A stretch of DNA of 64,000 nucleotides from Alistipes sp. (GTDB lineage Bacteria > Bacteroidota > Bacteroidia > Bacteroidales > Rikenellaceae), in assembly GCA_020026335.1 (NCBI GenBank), contig JAHHQO010000007.1:50593-114592 (forward strand). Reading direction: 5' to 3'. Both the position numbers and the translations under genes were made by a program. The notes beneath the pieces are model-generated. The model was not told the DNA's origin, ran no database searches, and saw nothing but the letters and a program-made list of their open reading frames with translations. Shown here piece by piece: positions 53,829 to 61,939 of the stretch (the first letter of the stretch is position 1; every line of letters begins with the position of its first letter).

Positions 53829-54233
53829 ATGACACTGAAAAGATACATATCGATGTTGATGATGACCATCTACCTGCTCTTTGTGGGTATGCCGGTCTAT
53901 GCATCGTTGGCGTGTCATTGTGTGAGAATGGCCGAGGAGCATGCCCACTCGTGTCAGGCCCACGGCATCACTGCCGATGAGGCTGTCCAATCGCATTATT
54001 CGATTCCCTGTTGTGACGACAAGCACGACAGTCAGTCGGAATTATACATCCCCTCGCTCGACTGGAAAGATGTGTGCCGTTGCTGGGCAATGGACGCGGC
54101 TGCGCCCGCCGACTTCCCCACGGAACTCAACTCGCCGCTCCCCTGTGTGGAGTGGTGCCTCGCCCGGGTCAATACCCTGCTTCAGACGGGGTGTGTCGTG
54201 GGGTCGGGACTGCGCGGCCCGCCGCAGATGTAG
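53829..54233 (+). CDS. Secreted Cys/His-rich protein, HYC_CC_PP-like
   Basis: A 134-residue protein with an N-terminal hydrophobic segment (about 9-25) that looks like a signal peptide or anchor. After it come metal-ligand-rich stretches: LACHCVRMAEEHAHSCQAHG and IPCCDDKHDSQSE, then CRCW, and it ends LRGPPQM. The mix of a CxC motif, a CC pair and a terminal PP recalls small Bacteroidetes proteins (HYC_CC_PP family) often encoded next to TonB receptors and HMA proteins, as here. A soft-metal binding role is inference. Confidence 0.7.
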   Translation: MTLKRYISMLMMTIYLLFVGMPVYASLACHCVRMAEEHAHSCQAHGITADEAVQSHYSIPCCDDKHDSQSELYIPSLDWKDVCRCWAMDAAAPADFPTELNSPLPCVEWCLARVNTLLQTGCVVGSGLRGPPQM

Positions 54234-54250
54234 TGTCAAAAGCCTCTGAA

Positions 54251-54272
54251 GACCGATGTTGAAATGTCGGTC
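54251..54272 (+). promoter_or_regulatory. Hairpin between the Cys/His gene and the receptor
   Basis: GACCGA (54251-54256) pairs with TCGGTC (54267-54272); followed 6 bp later by TTTTT. It could act as a weak attenuator limiting read-through into the receptor gene. Confidence 0.4.
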
Positions 54273-54306
54273 AGAAACTTTTTACATACATTTACGGATA
54301 TTCCAA

Positions 54307-56649
54307 ATGACAATTTACAGAAATATTATTTTATCTCTGTCGGCCCTCCTTGTGGCTGCCGTTGCGCAGGCCTCCGAGGTCAATGGCGTGGTACGCGGTG
54401 CCGACAACGAACCTCTGGTGGGTGCCTCGGTCTACTGGGCAGGCACCAACATCGGCGCAAGTACAGATGCCGATGGTAATTTTACGCTTCACAAAGTCAA
54501 AAATCACAACCTCTTGGTCGCTTCATTCCTGGGCTATGTCAACGACACGTTGCACGTGACAGATGCGGGTGACCGTCTTCAGTTCCTGCTCTCTGCCGAA
54601 GGTGTGGCGTTGCAGGACGTCGTGGTGGAGGGTAGCCTGAGCGGAAACTTCGTCAAGGCGGAGGGCATTCTCAAAGGCGAGATGATTTCCTTCGCCGGTC
54701 TCTGCAAGATGGCGTGCTGCAACCTGGCGGAGAGCTTTGAGAACTCGGCTTCGGTGACCGTGGGTTACAGCGATGCCATTTCGGGTGCGCGACAGATTAA
54801 GATGCTGGGTTTGGCCGGTACCTACACCCAAATCCTCGACGAGAACCGCCCCGTCATGCGCGGTCTGAGCTCGCCCTACGGTTTGAGCTACACACCCGGT
54901 ATGTGGCTCAACTCCATTCAGGTGTCGAAGGGCGTCTCGTCCGTGACCTCGGGACACGAGGCCGTGACGGGTCAGATTAACCTCGAACACCGCAAGCCCA
55001 CCGACAGCGAGCGTCTCTTTGTGAACCTCTATCTCGATGACGAGTTGCGCCCCGAGGCCAATATCTCGTCGGCTTTCCCCGTGTCGCGCGACAAGAAACT
55101 CTCGACCGTCATTCTTCTGCACGGTTCGGGAGATACCGATGTCCGCAAGATGGACCACAACGAGGACGGCTTCCGCGACCTTCCCAAATCGAATATGCTC
55201 AACATGGCCAACAAGTGGCTCTACACGGCCGACAATGGTATGCAGGTACGCTGGGGTTGGAAGTTTGTGCAGGAGAACCGTCTGGGCGGTATGTTCGACT
55301 TCAAGGACAACACCTCGATGCGCGATGCCATGCACGAGAATTGGGACTGGGAGCAGAAGGGTATTGATATGCCCCTCTACGGCTCTCACATCCGCAACCG
55401 CAATGCCAACGGTTACTTCAAGCTGGGTATGCCTGTGGGTGCTGCCGTCTATGATGACGAGGAGCAGGAGGAGAACCGCTCGAATGTGGCGTTCGTGGCG
55501 GACTTCGACCACTTCAACGAGAAGGCCTACTTTGGTCTGAACGACTACCGCGGTAACGAGAACACCCTCTCGCTGAATTTGATGTATGCCCACTACTTCA
55601 CCTACCGCTCGCTGCTCAGTGTCGGTGTGCAGGGTCGTCTGGCGTACTACCGCGAGAAGCTGATGAATCCTACCCCGTGGATTGACAATGTGGCGATGAA
55701 CTACAACCTCGACCGCCGTGAGGGCGAGGCAGGTGCTTATGCCGAATATACCTACACCATCAAGGACAAATTCTCGCTGGTGGCAGGCGTGCGCGGTGAC
55801 TACAACACCTTCTATGACGAGTTCTACTTCACGCCCCGCGGTCACATCAAATGGAACATGACCTCCTCGACCGTCCTGCGTGTGTCGGCAGGTTTGGGTT
55901 ACCGTTCGAGTAACATCATCACCGACAACATCGGTATGTTGGCTACCGGTCGCAAGATTGTGATTCCCAACTACCGGGACTTCAACCGTATGGAGAAGGC
56001 GTTGACCGTGGGCGGCAGCCTGACGCAGACCTTCTCGTTGGCCGGTGAGAAGAACGCCACGTTGAGCTTCGACTACTTCCGCACGCAGTTCTACAATGCG
56101 GTGGTTGCCGACCAGGAGTACAATGCGCAGGAGTTGGTCTTCTACAACACCGACGGCAATTCGCACACCGATACCTATCAGGTGGATTTCACCTGGACAC
56201 CCGTCGAGCGTTTCGACATCTTCGCCACCTTCCGCTACACCGACAGTCAGATGACCGTTCACCGTCCCGATGGTACGGTGGCACACGTGCAGCGTCCCTT
56301 GGTGAGCGAGTATAAGACCCTCTTGAACTTGCAGTATGCCACCAAGTTCCGCCGCTGGACCTTCGATGTGACGGCACAGCTCAACGGCTCGGCACGTATC
56401 CCGACTCAGGACGGCGATTTGGCGCACTCGACCCAGTCGCCCCGTTACCCGATGTTCTTTGCGCAGGTGACCCGCAAGGTGGGCAAGTTCGACCTCTACC
56501 TCGGTTGTGAGAACATCGCCGACTACCGTCAGATGATGCCCATTCTCAATGCCGAGAATCCCTATTCGTCGAAATTCAACTCCATGAATGTATGGGGTCC
56601 TCTCATGGGACGCAAGTTCTACTTCGGACTCCGTTTCAATTTATACTAA
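54307..56649 (+). CDS. TonB-dependent outer-membrane receptor, likely metal uptake
   Basis: A 780-residue receptor: signal peptide (ending QAS), a carboxypeptidase-regulatory-like domain (EVNGVVRGADNEPLVGASVYWAG, near 22-100), a plug domain from about 115 to 235, then a beta-barrel ending in aromatic KFYFGLRFNLY. The plug contains GLCKMACCNLAESFENSA near 139 (C-x3-C-C), a motif I recall in receptors grouped with heavy-metal proteins. No SusD gene follows, so it is not a polysaccharide system. The ATG at 54307 begins the signal peptide; the in-frame upstream start adds charged residues. Confidence 0.9.
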   Translation: MTIYRNIILSLSALLVAAVAQASEVNGVVRGADNEPLVGASVYWAGTNIGASTDADGNFTLHKVKNHNLLVASFLGYVNDTLHVTDAGDRLQFLLSAEGVALQDVVVEGSLSGNFVKAEGILKGEMISFAGLCKMACCNLAESFENSASVTVGYSDAISGARQIKMLGLAGTYTQILDENRPVMRGLSSPYGLSYTPGMWLNSIQVSKGVSSVTSGHEAVTGQINLEHRKPTDSERLFVNLYLDDELRPEANISSAFPVSRDKKLSTVILLHGSGDTDVRKMDHNEDGFRDLPKSNMLNMANKWLYTADNGMQVRWGWKFVQENRLGGMFDFKDNTSMRDAMHENWDWEQKGIDMPLYGSHIRNRNANGYFKLGMPVGAAVYDDEEQEENRSNVAFVADFDHFNEKAYFGLNDYRGNENTLSLNLMYAHYFTYRSLLSVGVQGRLAYYREKLMNPTPWIDNVAMNYNLDRREGEAGAYAEYTYTIKDKFSLVAGVRGDYNTFYDEFYFTPRGHIKWNMTSSTVLRVSAGLGYRSSNIITDNIGMLATGRKIVIPNYRDFNRMEKALTVGGSLTQTFSLAGEKNATLSFDYFRTQFYNAVVADQEYNAQELVFYNTDGNSHTDTYQVDFTWTPVERFDIFATFRYTDSQMTVHRPDGTVAHVQRPLVSEYKTLLNLQYATKFRRWTFDVTAQLNGSARIPTQDGDLAHSTQSPRYPMFFAQVTRKVGKFDLYLGCENIADYRQMMPILNAENPYSSKFNSMNVWGPLMGRKFYFGLRFNLY

Positions 56650-56676
56650 TCAAGTCAATCCTAAAAAATGATAACC

Positions 56677-57006
56677 ATGAAAAAGATGTTTGCATTGTGC
56701 CTCGTGGCACTGCTCTCGTTCGGTGTGGCAACGGCTGCCAAAAACGAGACCAAGAAGAATCAGACTACCGTATTCGTGACCGATATTACTTGTAGCCACT
56801 GCGTGAATAAGATTATGAACAATGTGCCTGCACTGGGTCGCGGTATCAAGGATGTGTCGGTAGACCTCAAGAAGAAGGAGGTGACCGTAGTCTACGATGC
56901 GACAAAGAACGACAACGCACATATCATCAAGGGTTTTGCTTCGCTGAAGGTGAACGCCGAAGTGAAAGGCGAGCCCAAGAAGAGCGTTGAGGCAGAAAAG
57001 AAGTAA
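56677..57006 (+). CDS. Exported heavy-metal-associated (HMA) domain protein
   Basis: A 109-residue protein: signal peptide KKMFALCLVALLSFGVATA, then one ferredoxin-fold HMA domain with the metal motif DITCSHCVNKI (CxxC near 36-39), and a lysine-rich tail. Because it is exported it would act as a periplasmic carrier for Cu(I) or a similar ion, and it lies 27 bp after the receptor gene. The ATG at 56677 is chosen over one three codons upstream because it starts MKK. Confidence 0.88.
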   Translation: MKKMFALCLVALLSFGVATAAKNETKKNQTTVFVTDITCSHCVNKIMNNVPALGRGIKDVSVDLKKKEVTVVYDATKNDNAHIIKGFASLKVNAEVKGEPKKSVEAEKK

Positions 57007-57024
57007 GGAAATACCTTATATATA

Positions 57025-57059
57025 AAAAGCACCGACTTTTCGTGTCGGTGCTTTTTTTT
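57025..57059 (+). terminator. Terminator after the HMA gene
   Basis: Stem AAGCACCGAC/GTCGGTGCTT (57027-57036 with 57044-57053) followed by a T run; the convergent MBL gene ends at 57077, so it may serve both directions. Confidence 0.88.
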
Positions 57060-57076
57060 GTCGTTGAGGGGGAGGG

Positions 57077-57802
57077 CTATTCCATCGGACGAATGCGAAT
57101 GTCGGTCACCTCCTTGAGCTCCTCGACCAGACGGTCGATGTCGGTGGGCTGCTCCACCTCGCCGTAGTGGTAGGGGTAGAAAATGCGCGGACGCAACTGC
57201 TTTACCGCCGTCACGGCCTGCTCCACGGTCATGGTGTAGGGCTGATTGACGGGCAGGAAGGCGATGTCGATGTCACGGAGCGAGAACATCTCCTCGGTAG
57301 GCTCGGTGTCGCCGGCGATGTAGATGCGTGTGTCGCCCACGGTCACCACATAGCCACAATCCTCGCGCGCCTTGGGGTGGAAGTCGGTGTGTCCCTCCGT
57401 GGTGTTGTAGGCCGCCACGGCCTCGATGCGGATATAGTCGCGCGGAGTGGCGGTCTTGCCGGGGGTGAGGACAAGGCAGTTGGTGTCGAAGCCCTCGGCA
57501 GTGGTGTGGTCGCAGACGATGTCGGTGTGGCGGGTGCTCACGGCATCAATCGCCGCACGGTCGAAATGGTCGTAGTGGGAGTGGGTCACCAGCACCAGGT
57601 CGGCCTTCGGCAGACGCGCGTAGTCGGCATACTCCTTCACGGGGTCGATGTAGATGTGGTACTTCTCCGCCACCTCCAGCGCAAAGGAGGCGTGTTTGAA
57701 AAAGGTGATGCGCAACGAGTCGCCGTTGTTGAGGGTCACCAAATCGGACGGGTAGGTCGGCGCAGGGGCGGAGCCGTGGCCGAAGTATGAAAAAATCGAC
57801 AT
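57077..57802 (-). CDS. Metallo-beta-lactamase-fold hydrolase (UlaG-like)
   Basis: A 241-residue metal-dependent hydrolase. TFFKHASFALEV near 28, the metal motif THSHYDHFD near 80, IYIAGDTEPTEEM near 158 with the second Asp, and FYPYHYGE near 208 with the last His match UlaG/YtnP-like proteins. Substrate unknown. The ATG at 57802 is used; an in-frame ATG at 57853 would add a poorly conserved N-terminus. It is unrelated to the metal cluster by strand. Confidence 0.87.
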   Translation of the reverse strand: MSIFSYFGHGSAPAPTYPSDLVTLNNGDSLRITFFKHASFALEVAEKYHIYIDPVKEYADYARLPKADLVLVTHSHYDHFDRAAIDAVSTRHTDIVCDHTTAEGFDTNCLVLTPGKTATPRDYIRIEAVAAYNTTEGHTDFHPKAREDCGYVVTVGDTRIYIAGDTEPTEEMFSLRDIDIAFLPVNQPYTMTVEQAVTAVKQLRPRIFYPYHYGEVEQPTDIDRLVEELKEVTDIRIRPME

Positions 57803-57977
57803 AGTATAAATCTTTGTTGAATGTTGTGTTTGCGGAGAAAAATTCTCCGGCAATAAAGATACTCATTTCTCCGAGATTGGCAATGCCGCACGGCGAAGGA
57901 AAAACCTGTTTCGGTGGTGAAAAATCACTTCTTTGAAATGTTTTGGGGGTGAAAGATGCTTTTTTTTGAGATTTAAG

Positions 57978-58007
57978 TTGTAGTGTGTGAAATTTTTACT
58001 ACTTTTG
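57978..58007 (+). promoter_or_regulatory. Promoter of rpmI-rplT
   Basis: TTG at 57978-57980, 19 bp, TACTTTTG at 58000-58007; leader about 30 nt. No infC lies upstream of rpmI, so this promoter drives the ribosomal pair. Confidence 0.75.
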
Positions 58008-58041
58008 CGAGCTATGTTTAACTAATTAACTATTTACAGCA

Positions 58042-58236
58042 ATGCCGAAAATGAAAACTAATGCCGCTGCGAAGAAGCGTTTTACCTTCACCGGCACAGG
58101 AAAGATCAAGCGTCAGCACGCTTATCACAGTCACATCCTGACCAAAAAGACGACTAAACAGAAGCGTAACCTTTGCTATTCGAGCACCGTTTCTGCGGTT
58201 GATGAGCCGAAGATTAAGAAGTTGTTGGTTAAGTAA
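58042..58236 (+). CDS. rpmI: 50S ribosomal protein L35
   Basis: The 64-residue basic protein opens MPKMKTNAAAKKRFTFTGTGKIKRQHAYHSH, the L35 signature, and the pair with L20 downstream is universal. The usual infC partner is missing upstream; a hydrolase gene on the other strand is there instead. Confidence 0.97.
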   Translation: MPKMKTNAAAKKRFTFTGTGKIKRQHAYHSHILTKKTTKQKRNLCYSSTVSAVDEPKIKKLLVK

Positions 58237-58342
58237 TTGACCTCTGACTTAGAATAGCACAATTTTTATTAACCGGAGCGAAACAGCCCCAAAGAACACG
58301 GGAGAACCGTGTCGCTGATAGCTTCCATAAAAAAACTTTAAT

Positions 58343-58687
58343 ATGCCACGTTCAGTAAATGCTGTTGCGTCACGCGCAAGAAGAAAGAAAGTTTTGAAAC
58401 TTGCCAAGGGTAACTTTGGTTCAAGGGGAAACGTATGGACCGTTGCGAAAAACACGGTCGAGAAGGGTTTGCAGTATGCTTATGCACACCGTCAGCTTAA
58501 AAAGAGAACATTCCGCTCTTTGTGGATTGTACGTATCAACGCTGCAGTTCGCGCACAGGGAATGACTTATTCACAATTTATCGGTAAGCTCAACGCTAAG
58601 GGTATTCAGTTGAACCGTAAGGTTATGGCTGACTTGGCAATGAACGAGCCTAAGGCATTTGAGGCAATAGTTAACGCAGTTAAGTAA
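58343..58687 (+). CDS. rplT: 50S ribosomal protein L20
   Basis: A 114-residue protein binding 23S rRNA early in assembly. It has MPRSVNAVASRARRKKVLKLAKGNFGSRGNVW and RKRTFRSLWIVRINAAVRAQGMTYSQF-type segments. A 106-bp gap separates it from rpmI and may hold the L20 autoregulatory site described in other bacteria, although I cannot identify it. Confidence 0.97.
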   Translation: MPRSVNAVASRARRKKVLKLAKGNFGSRGNVWTVAKNTVEKGLQYAYAHRQLKKRTFRSLWIVRINAAVRAQGMTYSQFIGKLNAKGIQLNRKVMADLAMNEPKAFEAIVNAVK

Positions 58688-58695
58688 TAGTCGCT

Positions 58696-58845
58696 TCCGG
58701 ATTGTGGGGTCGGGTGTCGTAAGATGACCACCCCGTATGAAAGAATCGAAACTGTCGGTAACCGTCTGTCGTAAGACAGGTGAAACCGATGTCCTTTAAG
58801 CGGAATGAAATCTTCGGATTTTGTTCCGCTTAAATTTTTTAATGA
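58696..58845 (+). ncRNA. Structured 3' UTR of rplT, ending in a terminator
   Basis: After the rplT stop there are three stem-loops. Two contain TGTCGTAAGA (58716-58725 and 58768-58777): one GTC-GTAA-GAT, one CTGTC-GTAA-GACAG, both closed by GNRA-type GTAA loops. The last is an 11-bp stem (58795-58805 with 58824-58834) with an inner AATC-TTCG-GATT hairpin and a T run, i.e. a terminator. The repeated loops suggest a conserved RNA; whether it is an independent RNA is unknown. Confidence 0.5.
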
Positions 58846-58928
58846 CCCGGGGTGGGGTTAGCCCTGTTTTTGAAGAGGACGGAAGGACGGTCAGTGAAAT
58901 TTTCGCATACTGCCGGGAGGACTTAATA

Positions 58929-58965
58929 AAAAAAGGATACTTCAAAACGAAGTATCCTTTTGGTG
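58929..58965 (-). terminator. Terminator of the 58982 lipoprotein gene
   Basis: AAAGGATACTTC pairs with GAAGTATCCTTT around a short AAAAC loop; T runs on both strands make it bidirectional. Confidence 0.85.
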
Positions 58966-58981
58966 TTTTATGAGGTTTGGC

Positions 58982-59476
58982 TTACAAAATTCTCATGTCT
59001 TCGTCATCGACAGCGGCGCGTGTCGGTGCGTTCTTCACCTCGTCGGGGATTTCGGTACGTACATACACCGAGATGTCTTCCTTGTCTTTCTGAGCCTGCC
59101 ATTTCATAATGCTCTTGTCTTTCGACATATATGTAATGGTGTACTGGTCGCCCCAAGGTTTGTTATCGGAGTAGGTACCCTTGATGAGCTTGTCAGCCTC
59201 CTGATACTCAAACTTTCCGGTTTCCTTCTTGTTGCCCAGCTCGTTGAAGTTCTCGCCGTAGAGCGTGAACGTGTTGTCCTCGTTGAGTTGCAGATAGACA
59301 TTCTTTTTCATGTTGGTGTCAGGAGCCCACTCCTGTAATTTCCATTCACCCGTGAGGTCGGCACGGGCAATGTGGGGAGTCTGGGCGTTCTCGCCGCCAC
59401 TTGAGTTGTCGTCGCTACATGATACGAGCGACAGGGTCGCAAATGTAATTGCCAAAGTTGTTAAAATCCGATTCAT
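58982..59476 (-). CDS. Lipoprotein, lipocalin-like
   Basis: A 164-residue lipoprotein: lipobox LVSC with Cys20, an SDDNSSGGEN linker, then a beta-rich domain with LTGEWKLQEW, DNTFTLYGENF and GKFEYQEADKLIKGTY segments in the style of lipocalin-like Bacteroidetes lipoproteins (GxWxL opening). The function is unknown. Its promoter and terminator are visible, so it is monocistronic. Confidence 0.75.
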   Translation of the reverse strand: MNRILTTLAITFATLSLVSCSDDNSSGGENAQTPHIARADLTGEWKLQEWAPDTNMKKNVYLQLNEDNTFTLYGENFNELGNKKETGKFEYQEADKLIKGTYSDNKPWGDQYTITYMSKDKSIMKWQAQKDKEDISVYVRTEIPDEVKNAPTRAAVDDEDMRIL

Positions 59477-59501
59477 GGCGTGTTTGGTTTTGTTGATTGG
59501 A

Positions 59502-59533
59502 CAAATATATAATATTGAAGATTAAAAACAAAA
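59502..59533 (-). promoter_or_regulatory. Promoter of the 58982 lipoprotein gene
   Basis: On the minus strand, TTTTG at 59533-59529, then 19 bp, then TATATTTG at 59509-59502. Leader about 25 nt. Confidence 0.78.
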
Positions 59534-59716
59534 TTTCGGAGCAATTTGATAACGAATTTTTGATAGATTTTTTACTTGAGATGTTGAAAATAAATTTTTG
59601 GCACATTTTTATTATCATATTCTTCGTTTTGGTTGGATATATTGTTGAAAAATGTTTATATTGCAATCGATTTTGATACAAATATTATTATCGGAACCTG
59701 AAATAAATTTATACCT

Positions 59717-61732
59717 ATGAGAAAACTGATTTTTGCGCTTACTTTGTTAGCCTTCTTCGCTTGTTCCAAGGACTCGTTGGACGAGAATCTCTCAGGACAG
59801 AAAAATGAAGTACAGGCTGTGGTGGTCAATACCCCCGAGGGTGCTGTTGCCGGCCGTCTGTCGGTGAAGTTGTCGGAAGCTGTTGCCGAAAAACTCAATG
59901 AGGTCCTCACGGTGAAGACCCGTGCCGGCGAGATGGCTACACGTTCGGGAATTTCGGAAATGGACGTAGTTTTCGACCAGATTGGTGTTGAACATTTCTC
60001 TCGCGTATTCCCTTATGAACCTCGTTTCGAGGAGCGTCACCGTGCTGCCGGTCTGCACTTGTGGTACAATGTGACTTTTGACAGTGAAGCGGATTTGCGT
60101 CAGGCTGCCCGTCTGTTGGGTCAGGTCGAGGGCGTGAAGGTGGTGGAATTCTCTCACCCCATCAAGCCTACCCGTATGGGCCCTGTCGTTCCTTATAAGG
60201 CAAAGGCCGGTGTGGCTACCCGTACCGAGAACCTGCCCATGAATGACCCCATGCTCGAGAAGCAGTGGCATTACAACAACCCCGGTACTGCCGGCGAGCA
60301 CTTCAAGGAAGGTGCCGATATCAGCCTGTTCGATGCTTGGTCGATGACAACCGGTTCGCCCGAAATCATCGTGGCTGTCATCGATGAGCCCGTGCAGACC
60401 ACTCACGAAGATATCAAGGATAATATGTGGGTGAACCCCCAGCCCGGTTATGTGGGTGTTGACGGTAAGGCCTACAAGAACGATATCCACGGTTTCAACT
60501 TCTGGAACGATACCGACGAGTTGGATTGGAAGACTCCCGTATTCGATGAGCAGTATCGTACATGGTTCTACTCTGACCACGGTTCTCACGTGGCAGGTAC
60601 CATCGCAGCGGTGAACAACAACGGTACAGGTGTCTGTGGTATCGCAGGTGGTAGTGCCGGTGTTTCGAACGGTGTGAAGATTATGTCTTGCCAGATTTTG
60701 GGTAACAACGATGTTAATCCTCACTACGATGCTTCGGTTCGCGCATTCGTTTACGCAGCCGACCGTGGTGCCATCATCGCACAGTGCAGCTGGGGTTACA
60801 ACTCGGCAGTCAGCGCTTACGACAGCTGGATTGGCATGGATAAGGGTCTGGAACGTGATGCTATCGACTACTTCATTCAGAATGCAGGTCGTGACAACCC
60901 CAACTCTCCTCTGAAGGGTGGTTTGGTTGTCTTCGCAGCCGGTAACGATGGTTACGCAGTGAAGGATCAGAAGATTTGGCCTTCGGCTTATCCCAATGTC
61001 ATCTCGGTAGCGGCCATGGGACCCGACTACTTGCCCGCATACTATACCGATTACGGTAAGTGGGTGAATGTCACAGCTCCCGGTGGTGATGCTTCTTACG
61101 GTGACGACAATCAGGTATTGAGCCTTATTCTCAACGACCCCTCGATTAACTACAAGGACAACCGCGAGACCGGTTACGGTTACATGCAGGGTACTTCGAT
61201 GGCATGTCCCCACGTTTCGGGTATGGCTGCTCTGGCACTCTCTTATGCTGCCAAGTTGGGCAAGCAGTACACCGTTGACGAGTTCTCGTCGATGATGATG
61301 AACAGCTGCAACTACATCGACAACTACTTCGAGGGTACGAAGGATGTTTGGAGCATCGGTCTGACACTCGACATGACAGAGTACCGTGGTAAGATGGGTG
61401 CAGGTTGCCTCGATGCTTACAAGCTCCTGCTCAGCGTGAACGGTACACCCAGTGTCTGCGTGAAACTCAACACCGAGACGACCATCAGCATCGACAAGTT
61501 CATGTCGGGTAGCGTAGCAGGTCGCGATGTCATTGTAAAGATTGCGCCCGAAGTCATTGAAAAACTCGGTATCACAACACATAAGATTGAGAATGGTCAA
61601 TTCAAGATTCAGTGTTCGAAGAAGGGTGTCGGTATCGTTACTTTCGAAACAGAGATTGGAGATAAGATAGTCAAGTCAGACGTGGCTATCATCGCCCGCA
61701 CCAGTGTTCCTGAAAATGGATTATGGTTGTAG
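59717..61732 (+). CDS. S8 (subtilisin-like) serine peptidase lipoprotein
   Basis: A 671-residue protein with a lipoprotein signal (lipobox FFAC, Cys16). A propeptide-like region (about 20-190) precedes the subtilase domain: Asp in AVIDEPVQTTHEDI near 223, His in DHGSHVAGTIAA near 288, oxyanion Asn in FAAGNDGY near 408, and Ser in GTSMACPHVSGMAAL near 494. The Asp motif reads D-E-P where D-T/S-G is usual. The last 100 residues form a beta domain. It probably acts at the cell surface or in the periplasm; targets are unknown. Confidence 0.9.
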   Translation: MRKLIFALTLLAFFACSKDSLDENLSGQKNEVQAVVVNTPEGAVAGRLSVKLSEAVAEKLNEVLTVKTRAGEMATRSGISEMDVVFDQIGVEHFSRVFPYEPRFEERHRAAGLHLWYNVTFDSEADLRQAARLLGQVEGVKVVEFSHPIKPTRMGPVVPYKAKAGVATRTENLPMNDPMLEKQWHYNNPGTAGEHFKEGADISLFDAWSMTTGSPEIIVAVIDEPVQTTHEDIKDNMWVNPQPGYVGVDGKAYKNDIHGFNFWNDTDELDWKTPVFDEQYRTWFYSDHGSHVAGTIAAVNNNGTGVCGIAGGSAGVSNGVKIMSCQILGNNDVNPHYDASVRAFVYAADRGAIIAQCSWGYNSAVSAYDSWIGMDKGLERDAIDYFIQNAGRDNPNSPLKGGLVVFAAGNDGYAVKDQKIWPSAYPNVISVAAMGPDYLPAYYTDYGKWVNVTAPGGDASYGDDNQVLSLILNDPSINYKDNRETGYGYMQGTSMACPHVSGMAALALSYAAKLGKQYTVDEFSSMMMNSCNYIDNYFEGTKDVWSIGLTLDMTEYRGKMGAGCLDAYKLLLSVNGTPSVCVKLNTETTISIDKFMSGSVAGRDVIVKIAPEVIEKLGITTHKIENGQFKIQCSKKGVGIVTFETEIGDKIVKSDVAIIARTSVPENGLWL

Positions 61733-61773
61733 GAACACGGTCGTTTTGTAACATAAGTTTTTAATTTGGGTTG

Positions 61774-61808
61774 TGCGGTACGAAGAAATTCGTACCGCAT
61801 ATTTTTTT
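61774..61808 (+). terminator. Terminator with GAAA loop after the S8 gene
   Basis: Perfect 11-bp stem (61774-61784 with 61789-61799) closed by GAAA and followed by TATTTTTTT. Confidence 0.9.
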
Positions 61809-61861
61809 GTCGTTTTCCGGCGAACCGCACGCGAGGTGGAGGAGGACTGATGGAAAAATAT

Positions 61862-61869
61862 TATCTTTG
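61862..61869 (+). promoter_or_regulatory. -7 box (TATCTTTG) of umuDC
   Basis: Perfect TAnnTTTG, start near 61875 and leader about 65 nt. I cannot identify an SOS box of a known type in this stretch. Confidence 0.65.
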
Positions 61870-61939
61870 CGGAGGATATGACGGCCGAAGCCCCGCGGTT
61901 TTCGGGGTGTCGGACGAACAAAAAGAGCTGTAACAGAAG

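Noticed and set aside
59792..61600. Long open frame (about 600 codons) antisense to the S8 peptidase gene
   Set aside because: Same reason: it mirrors codon bias of the sense gene and shows no domain or start context.
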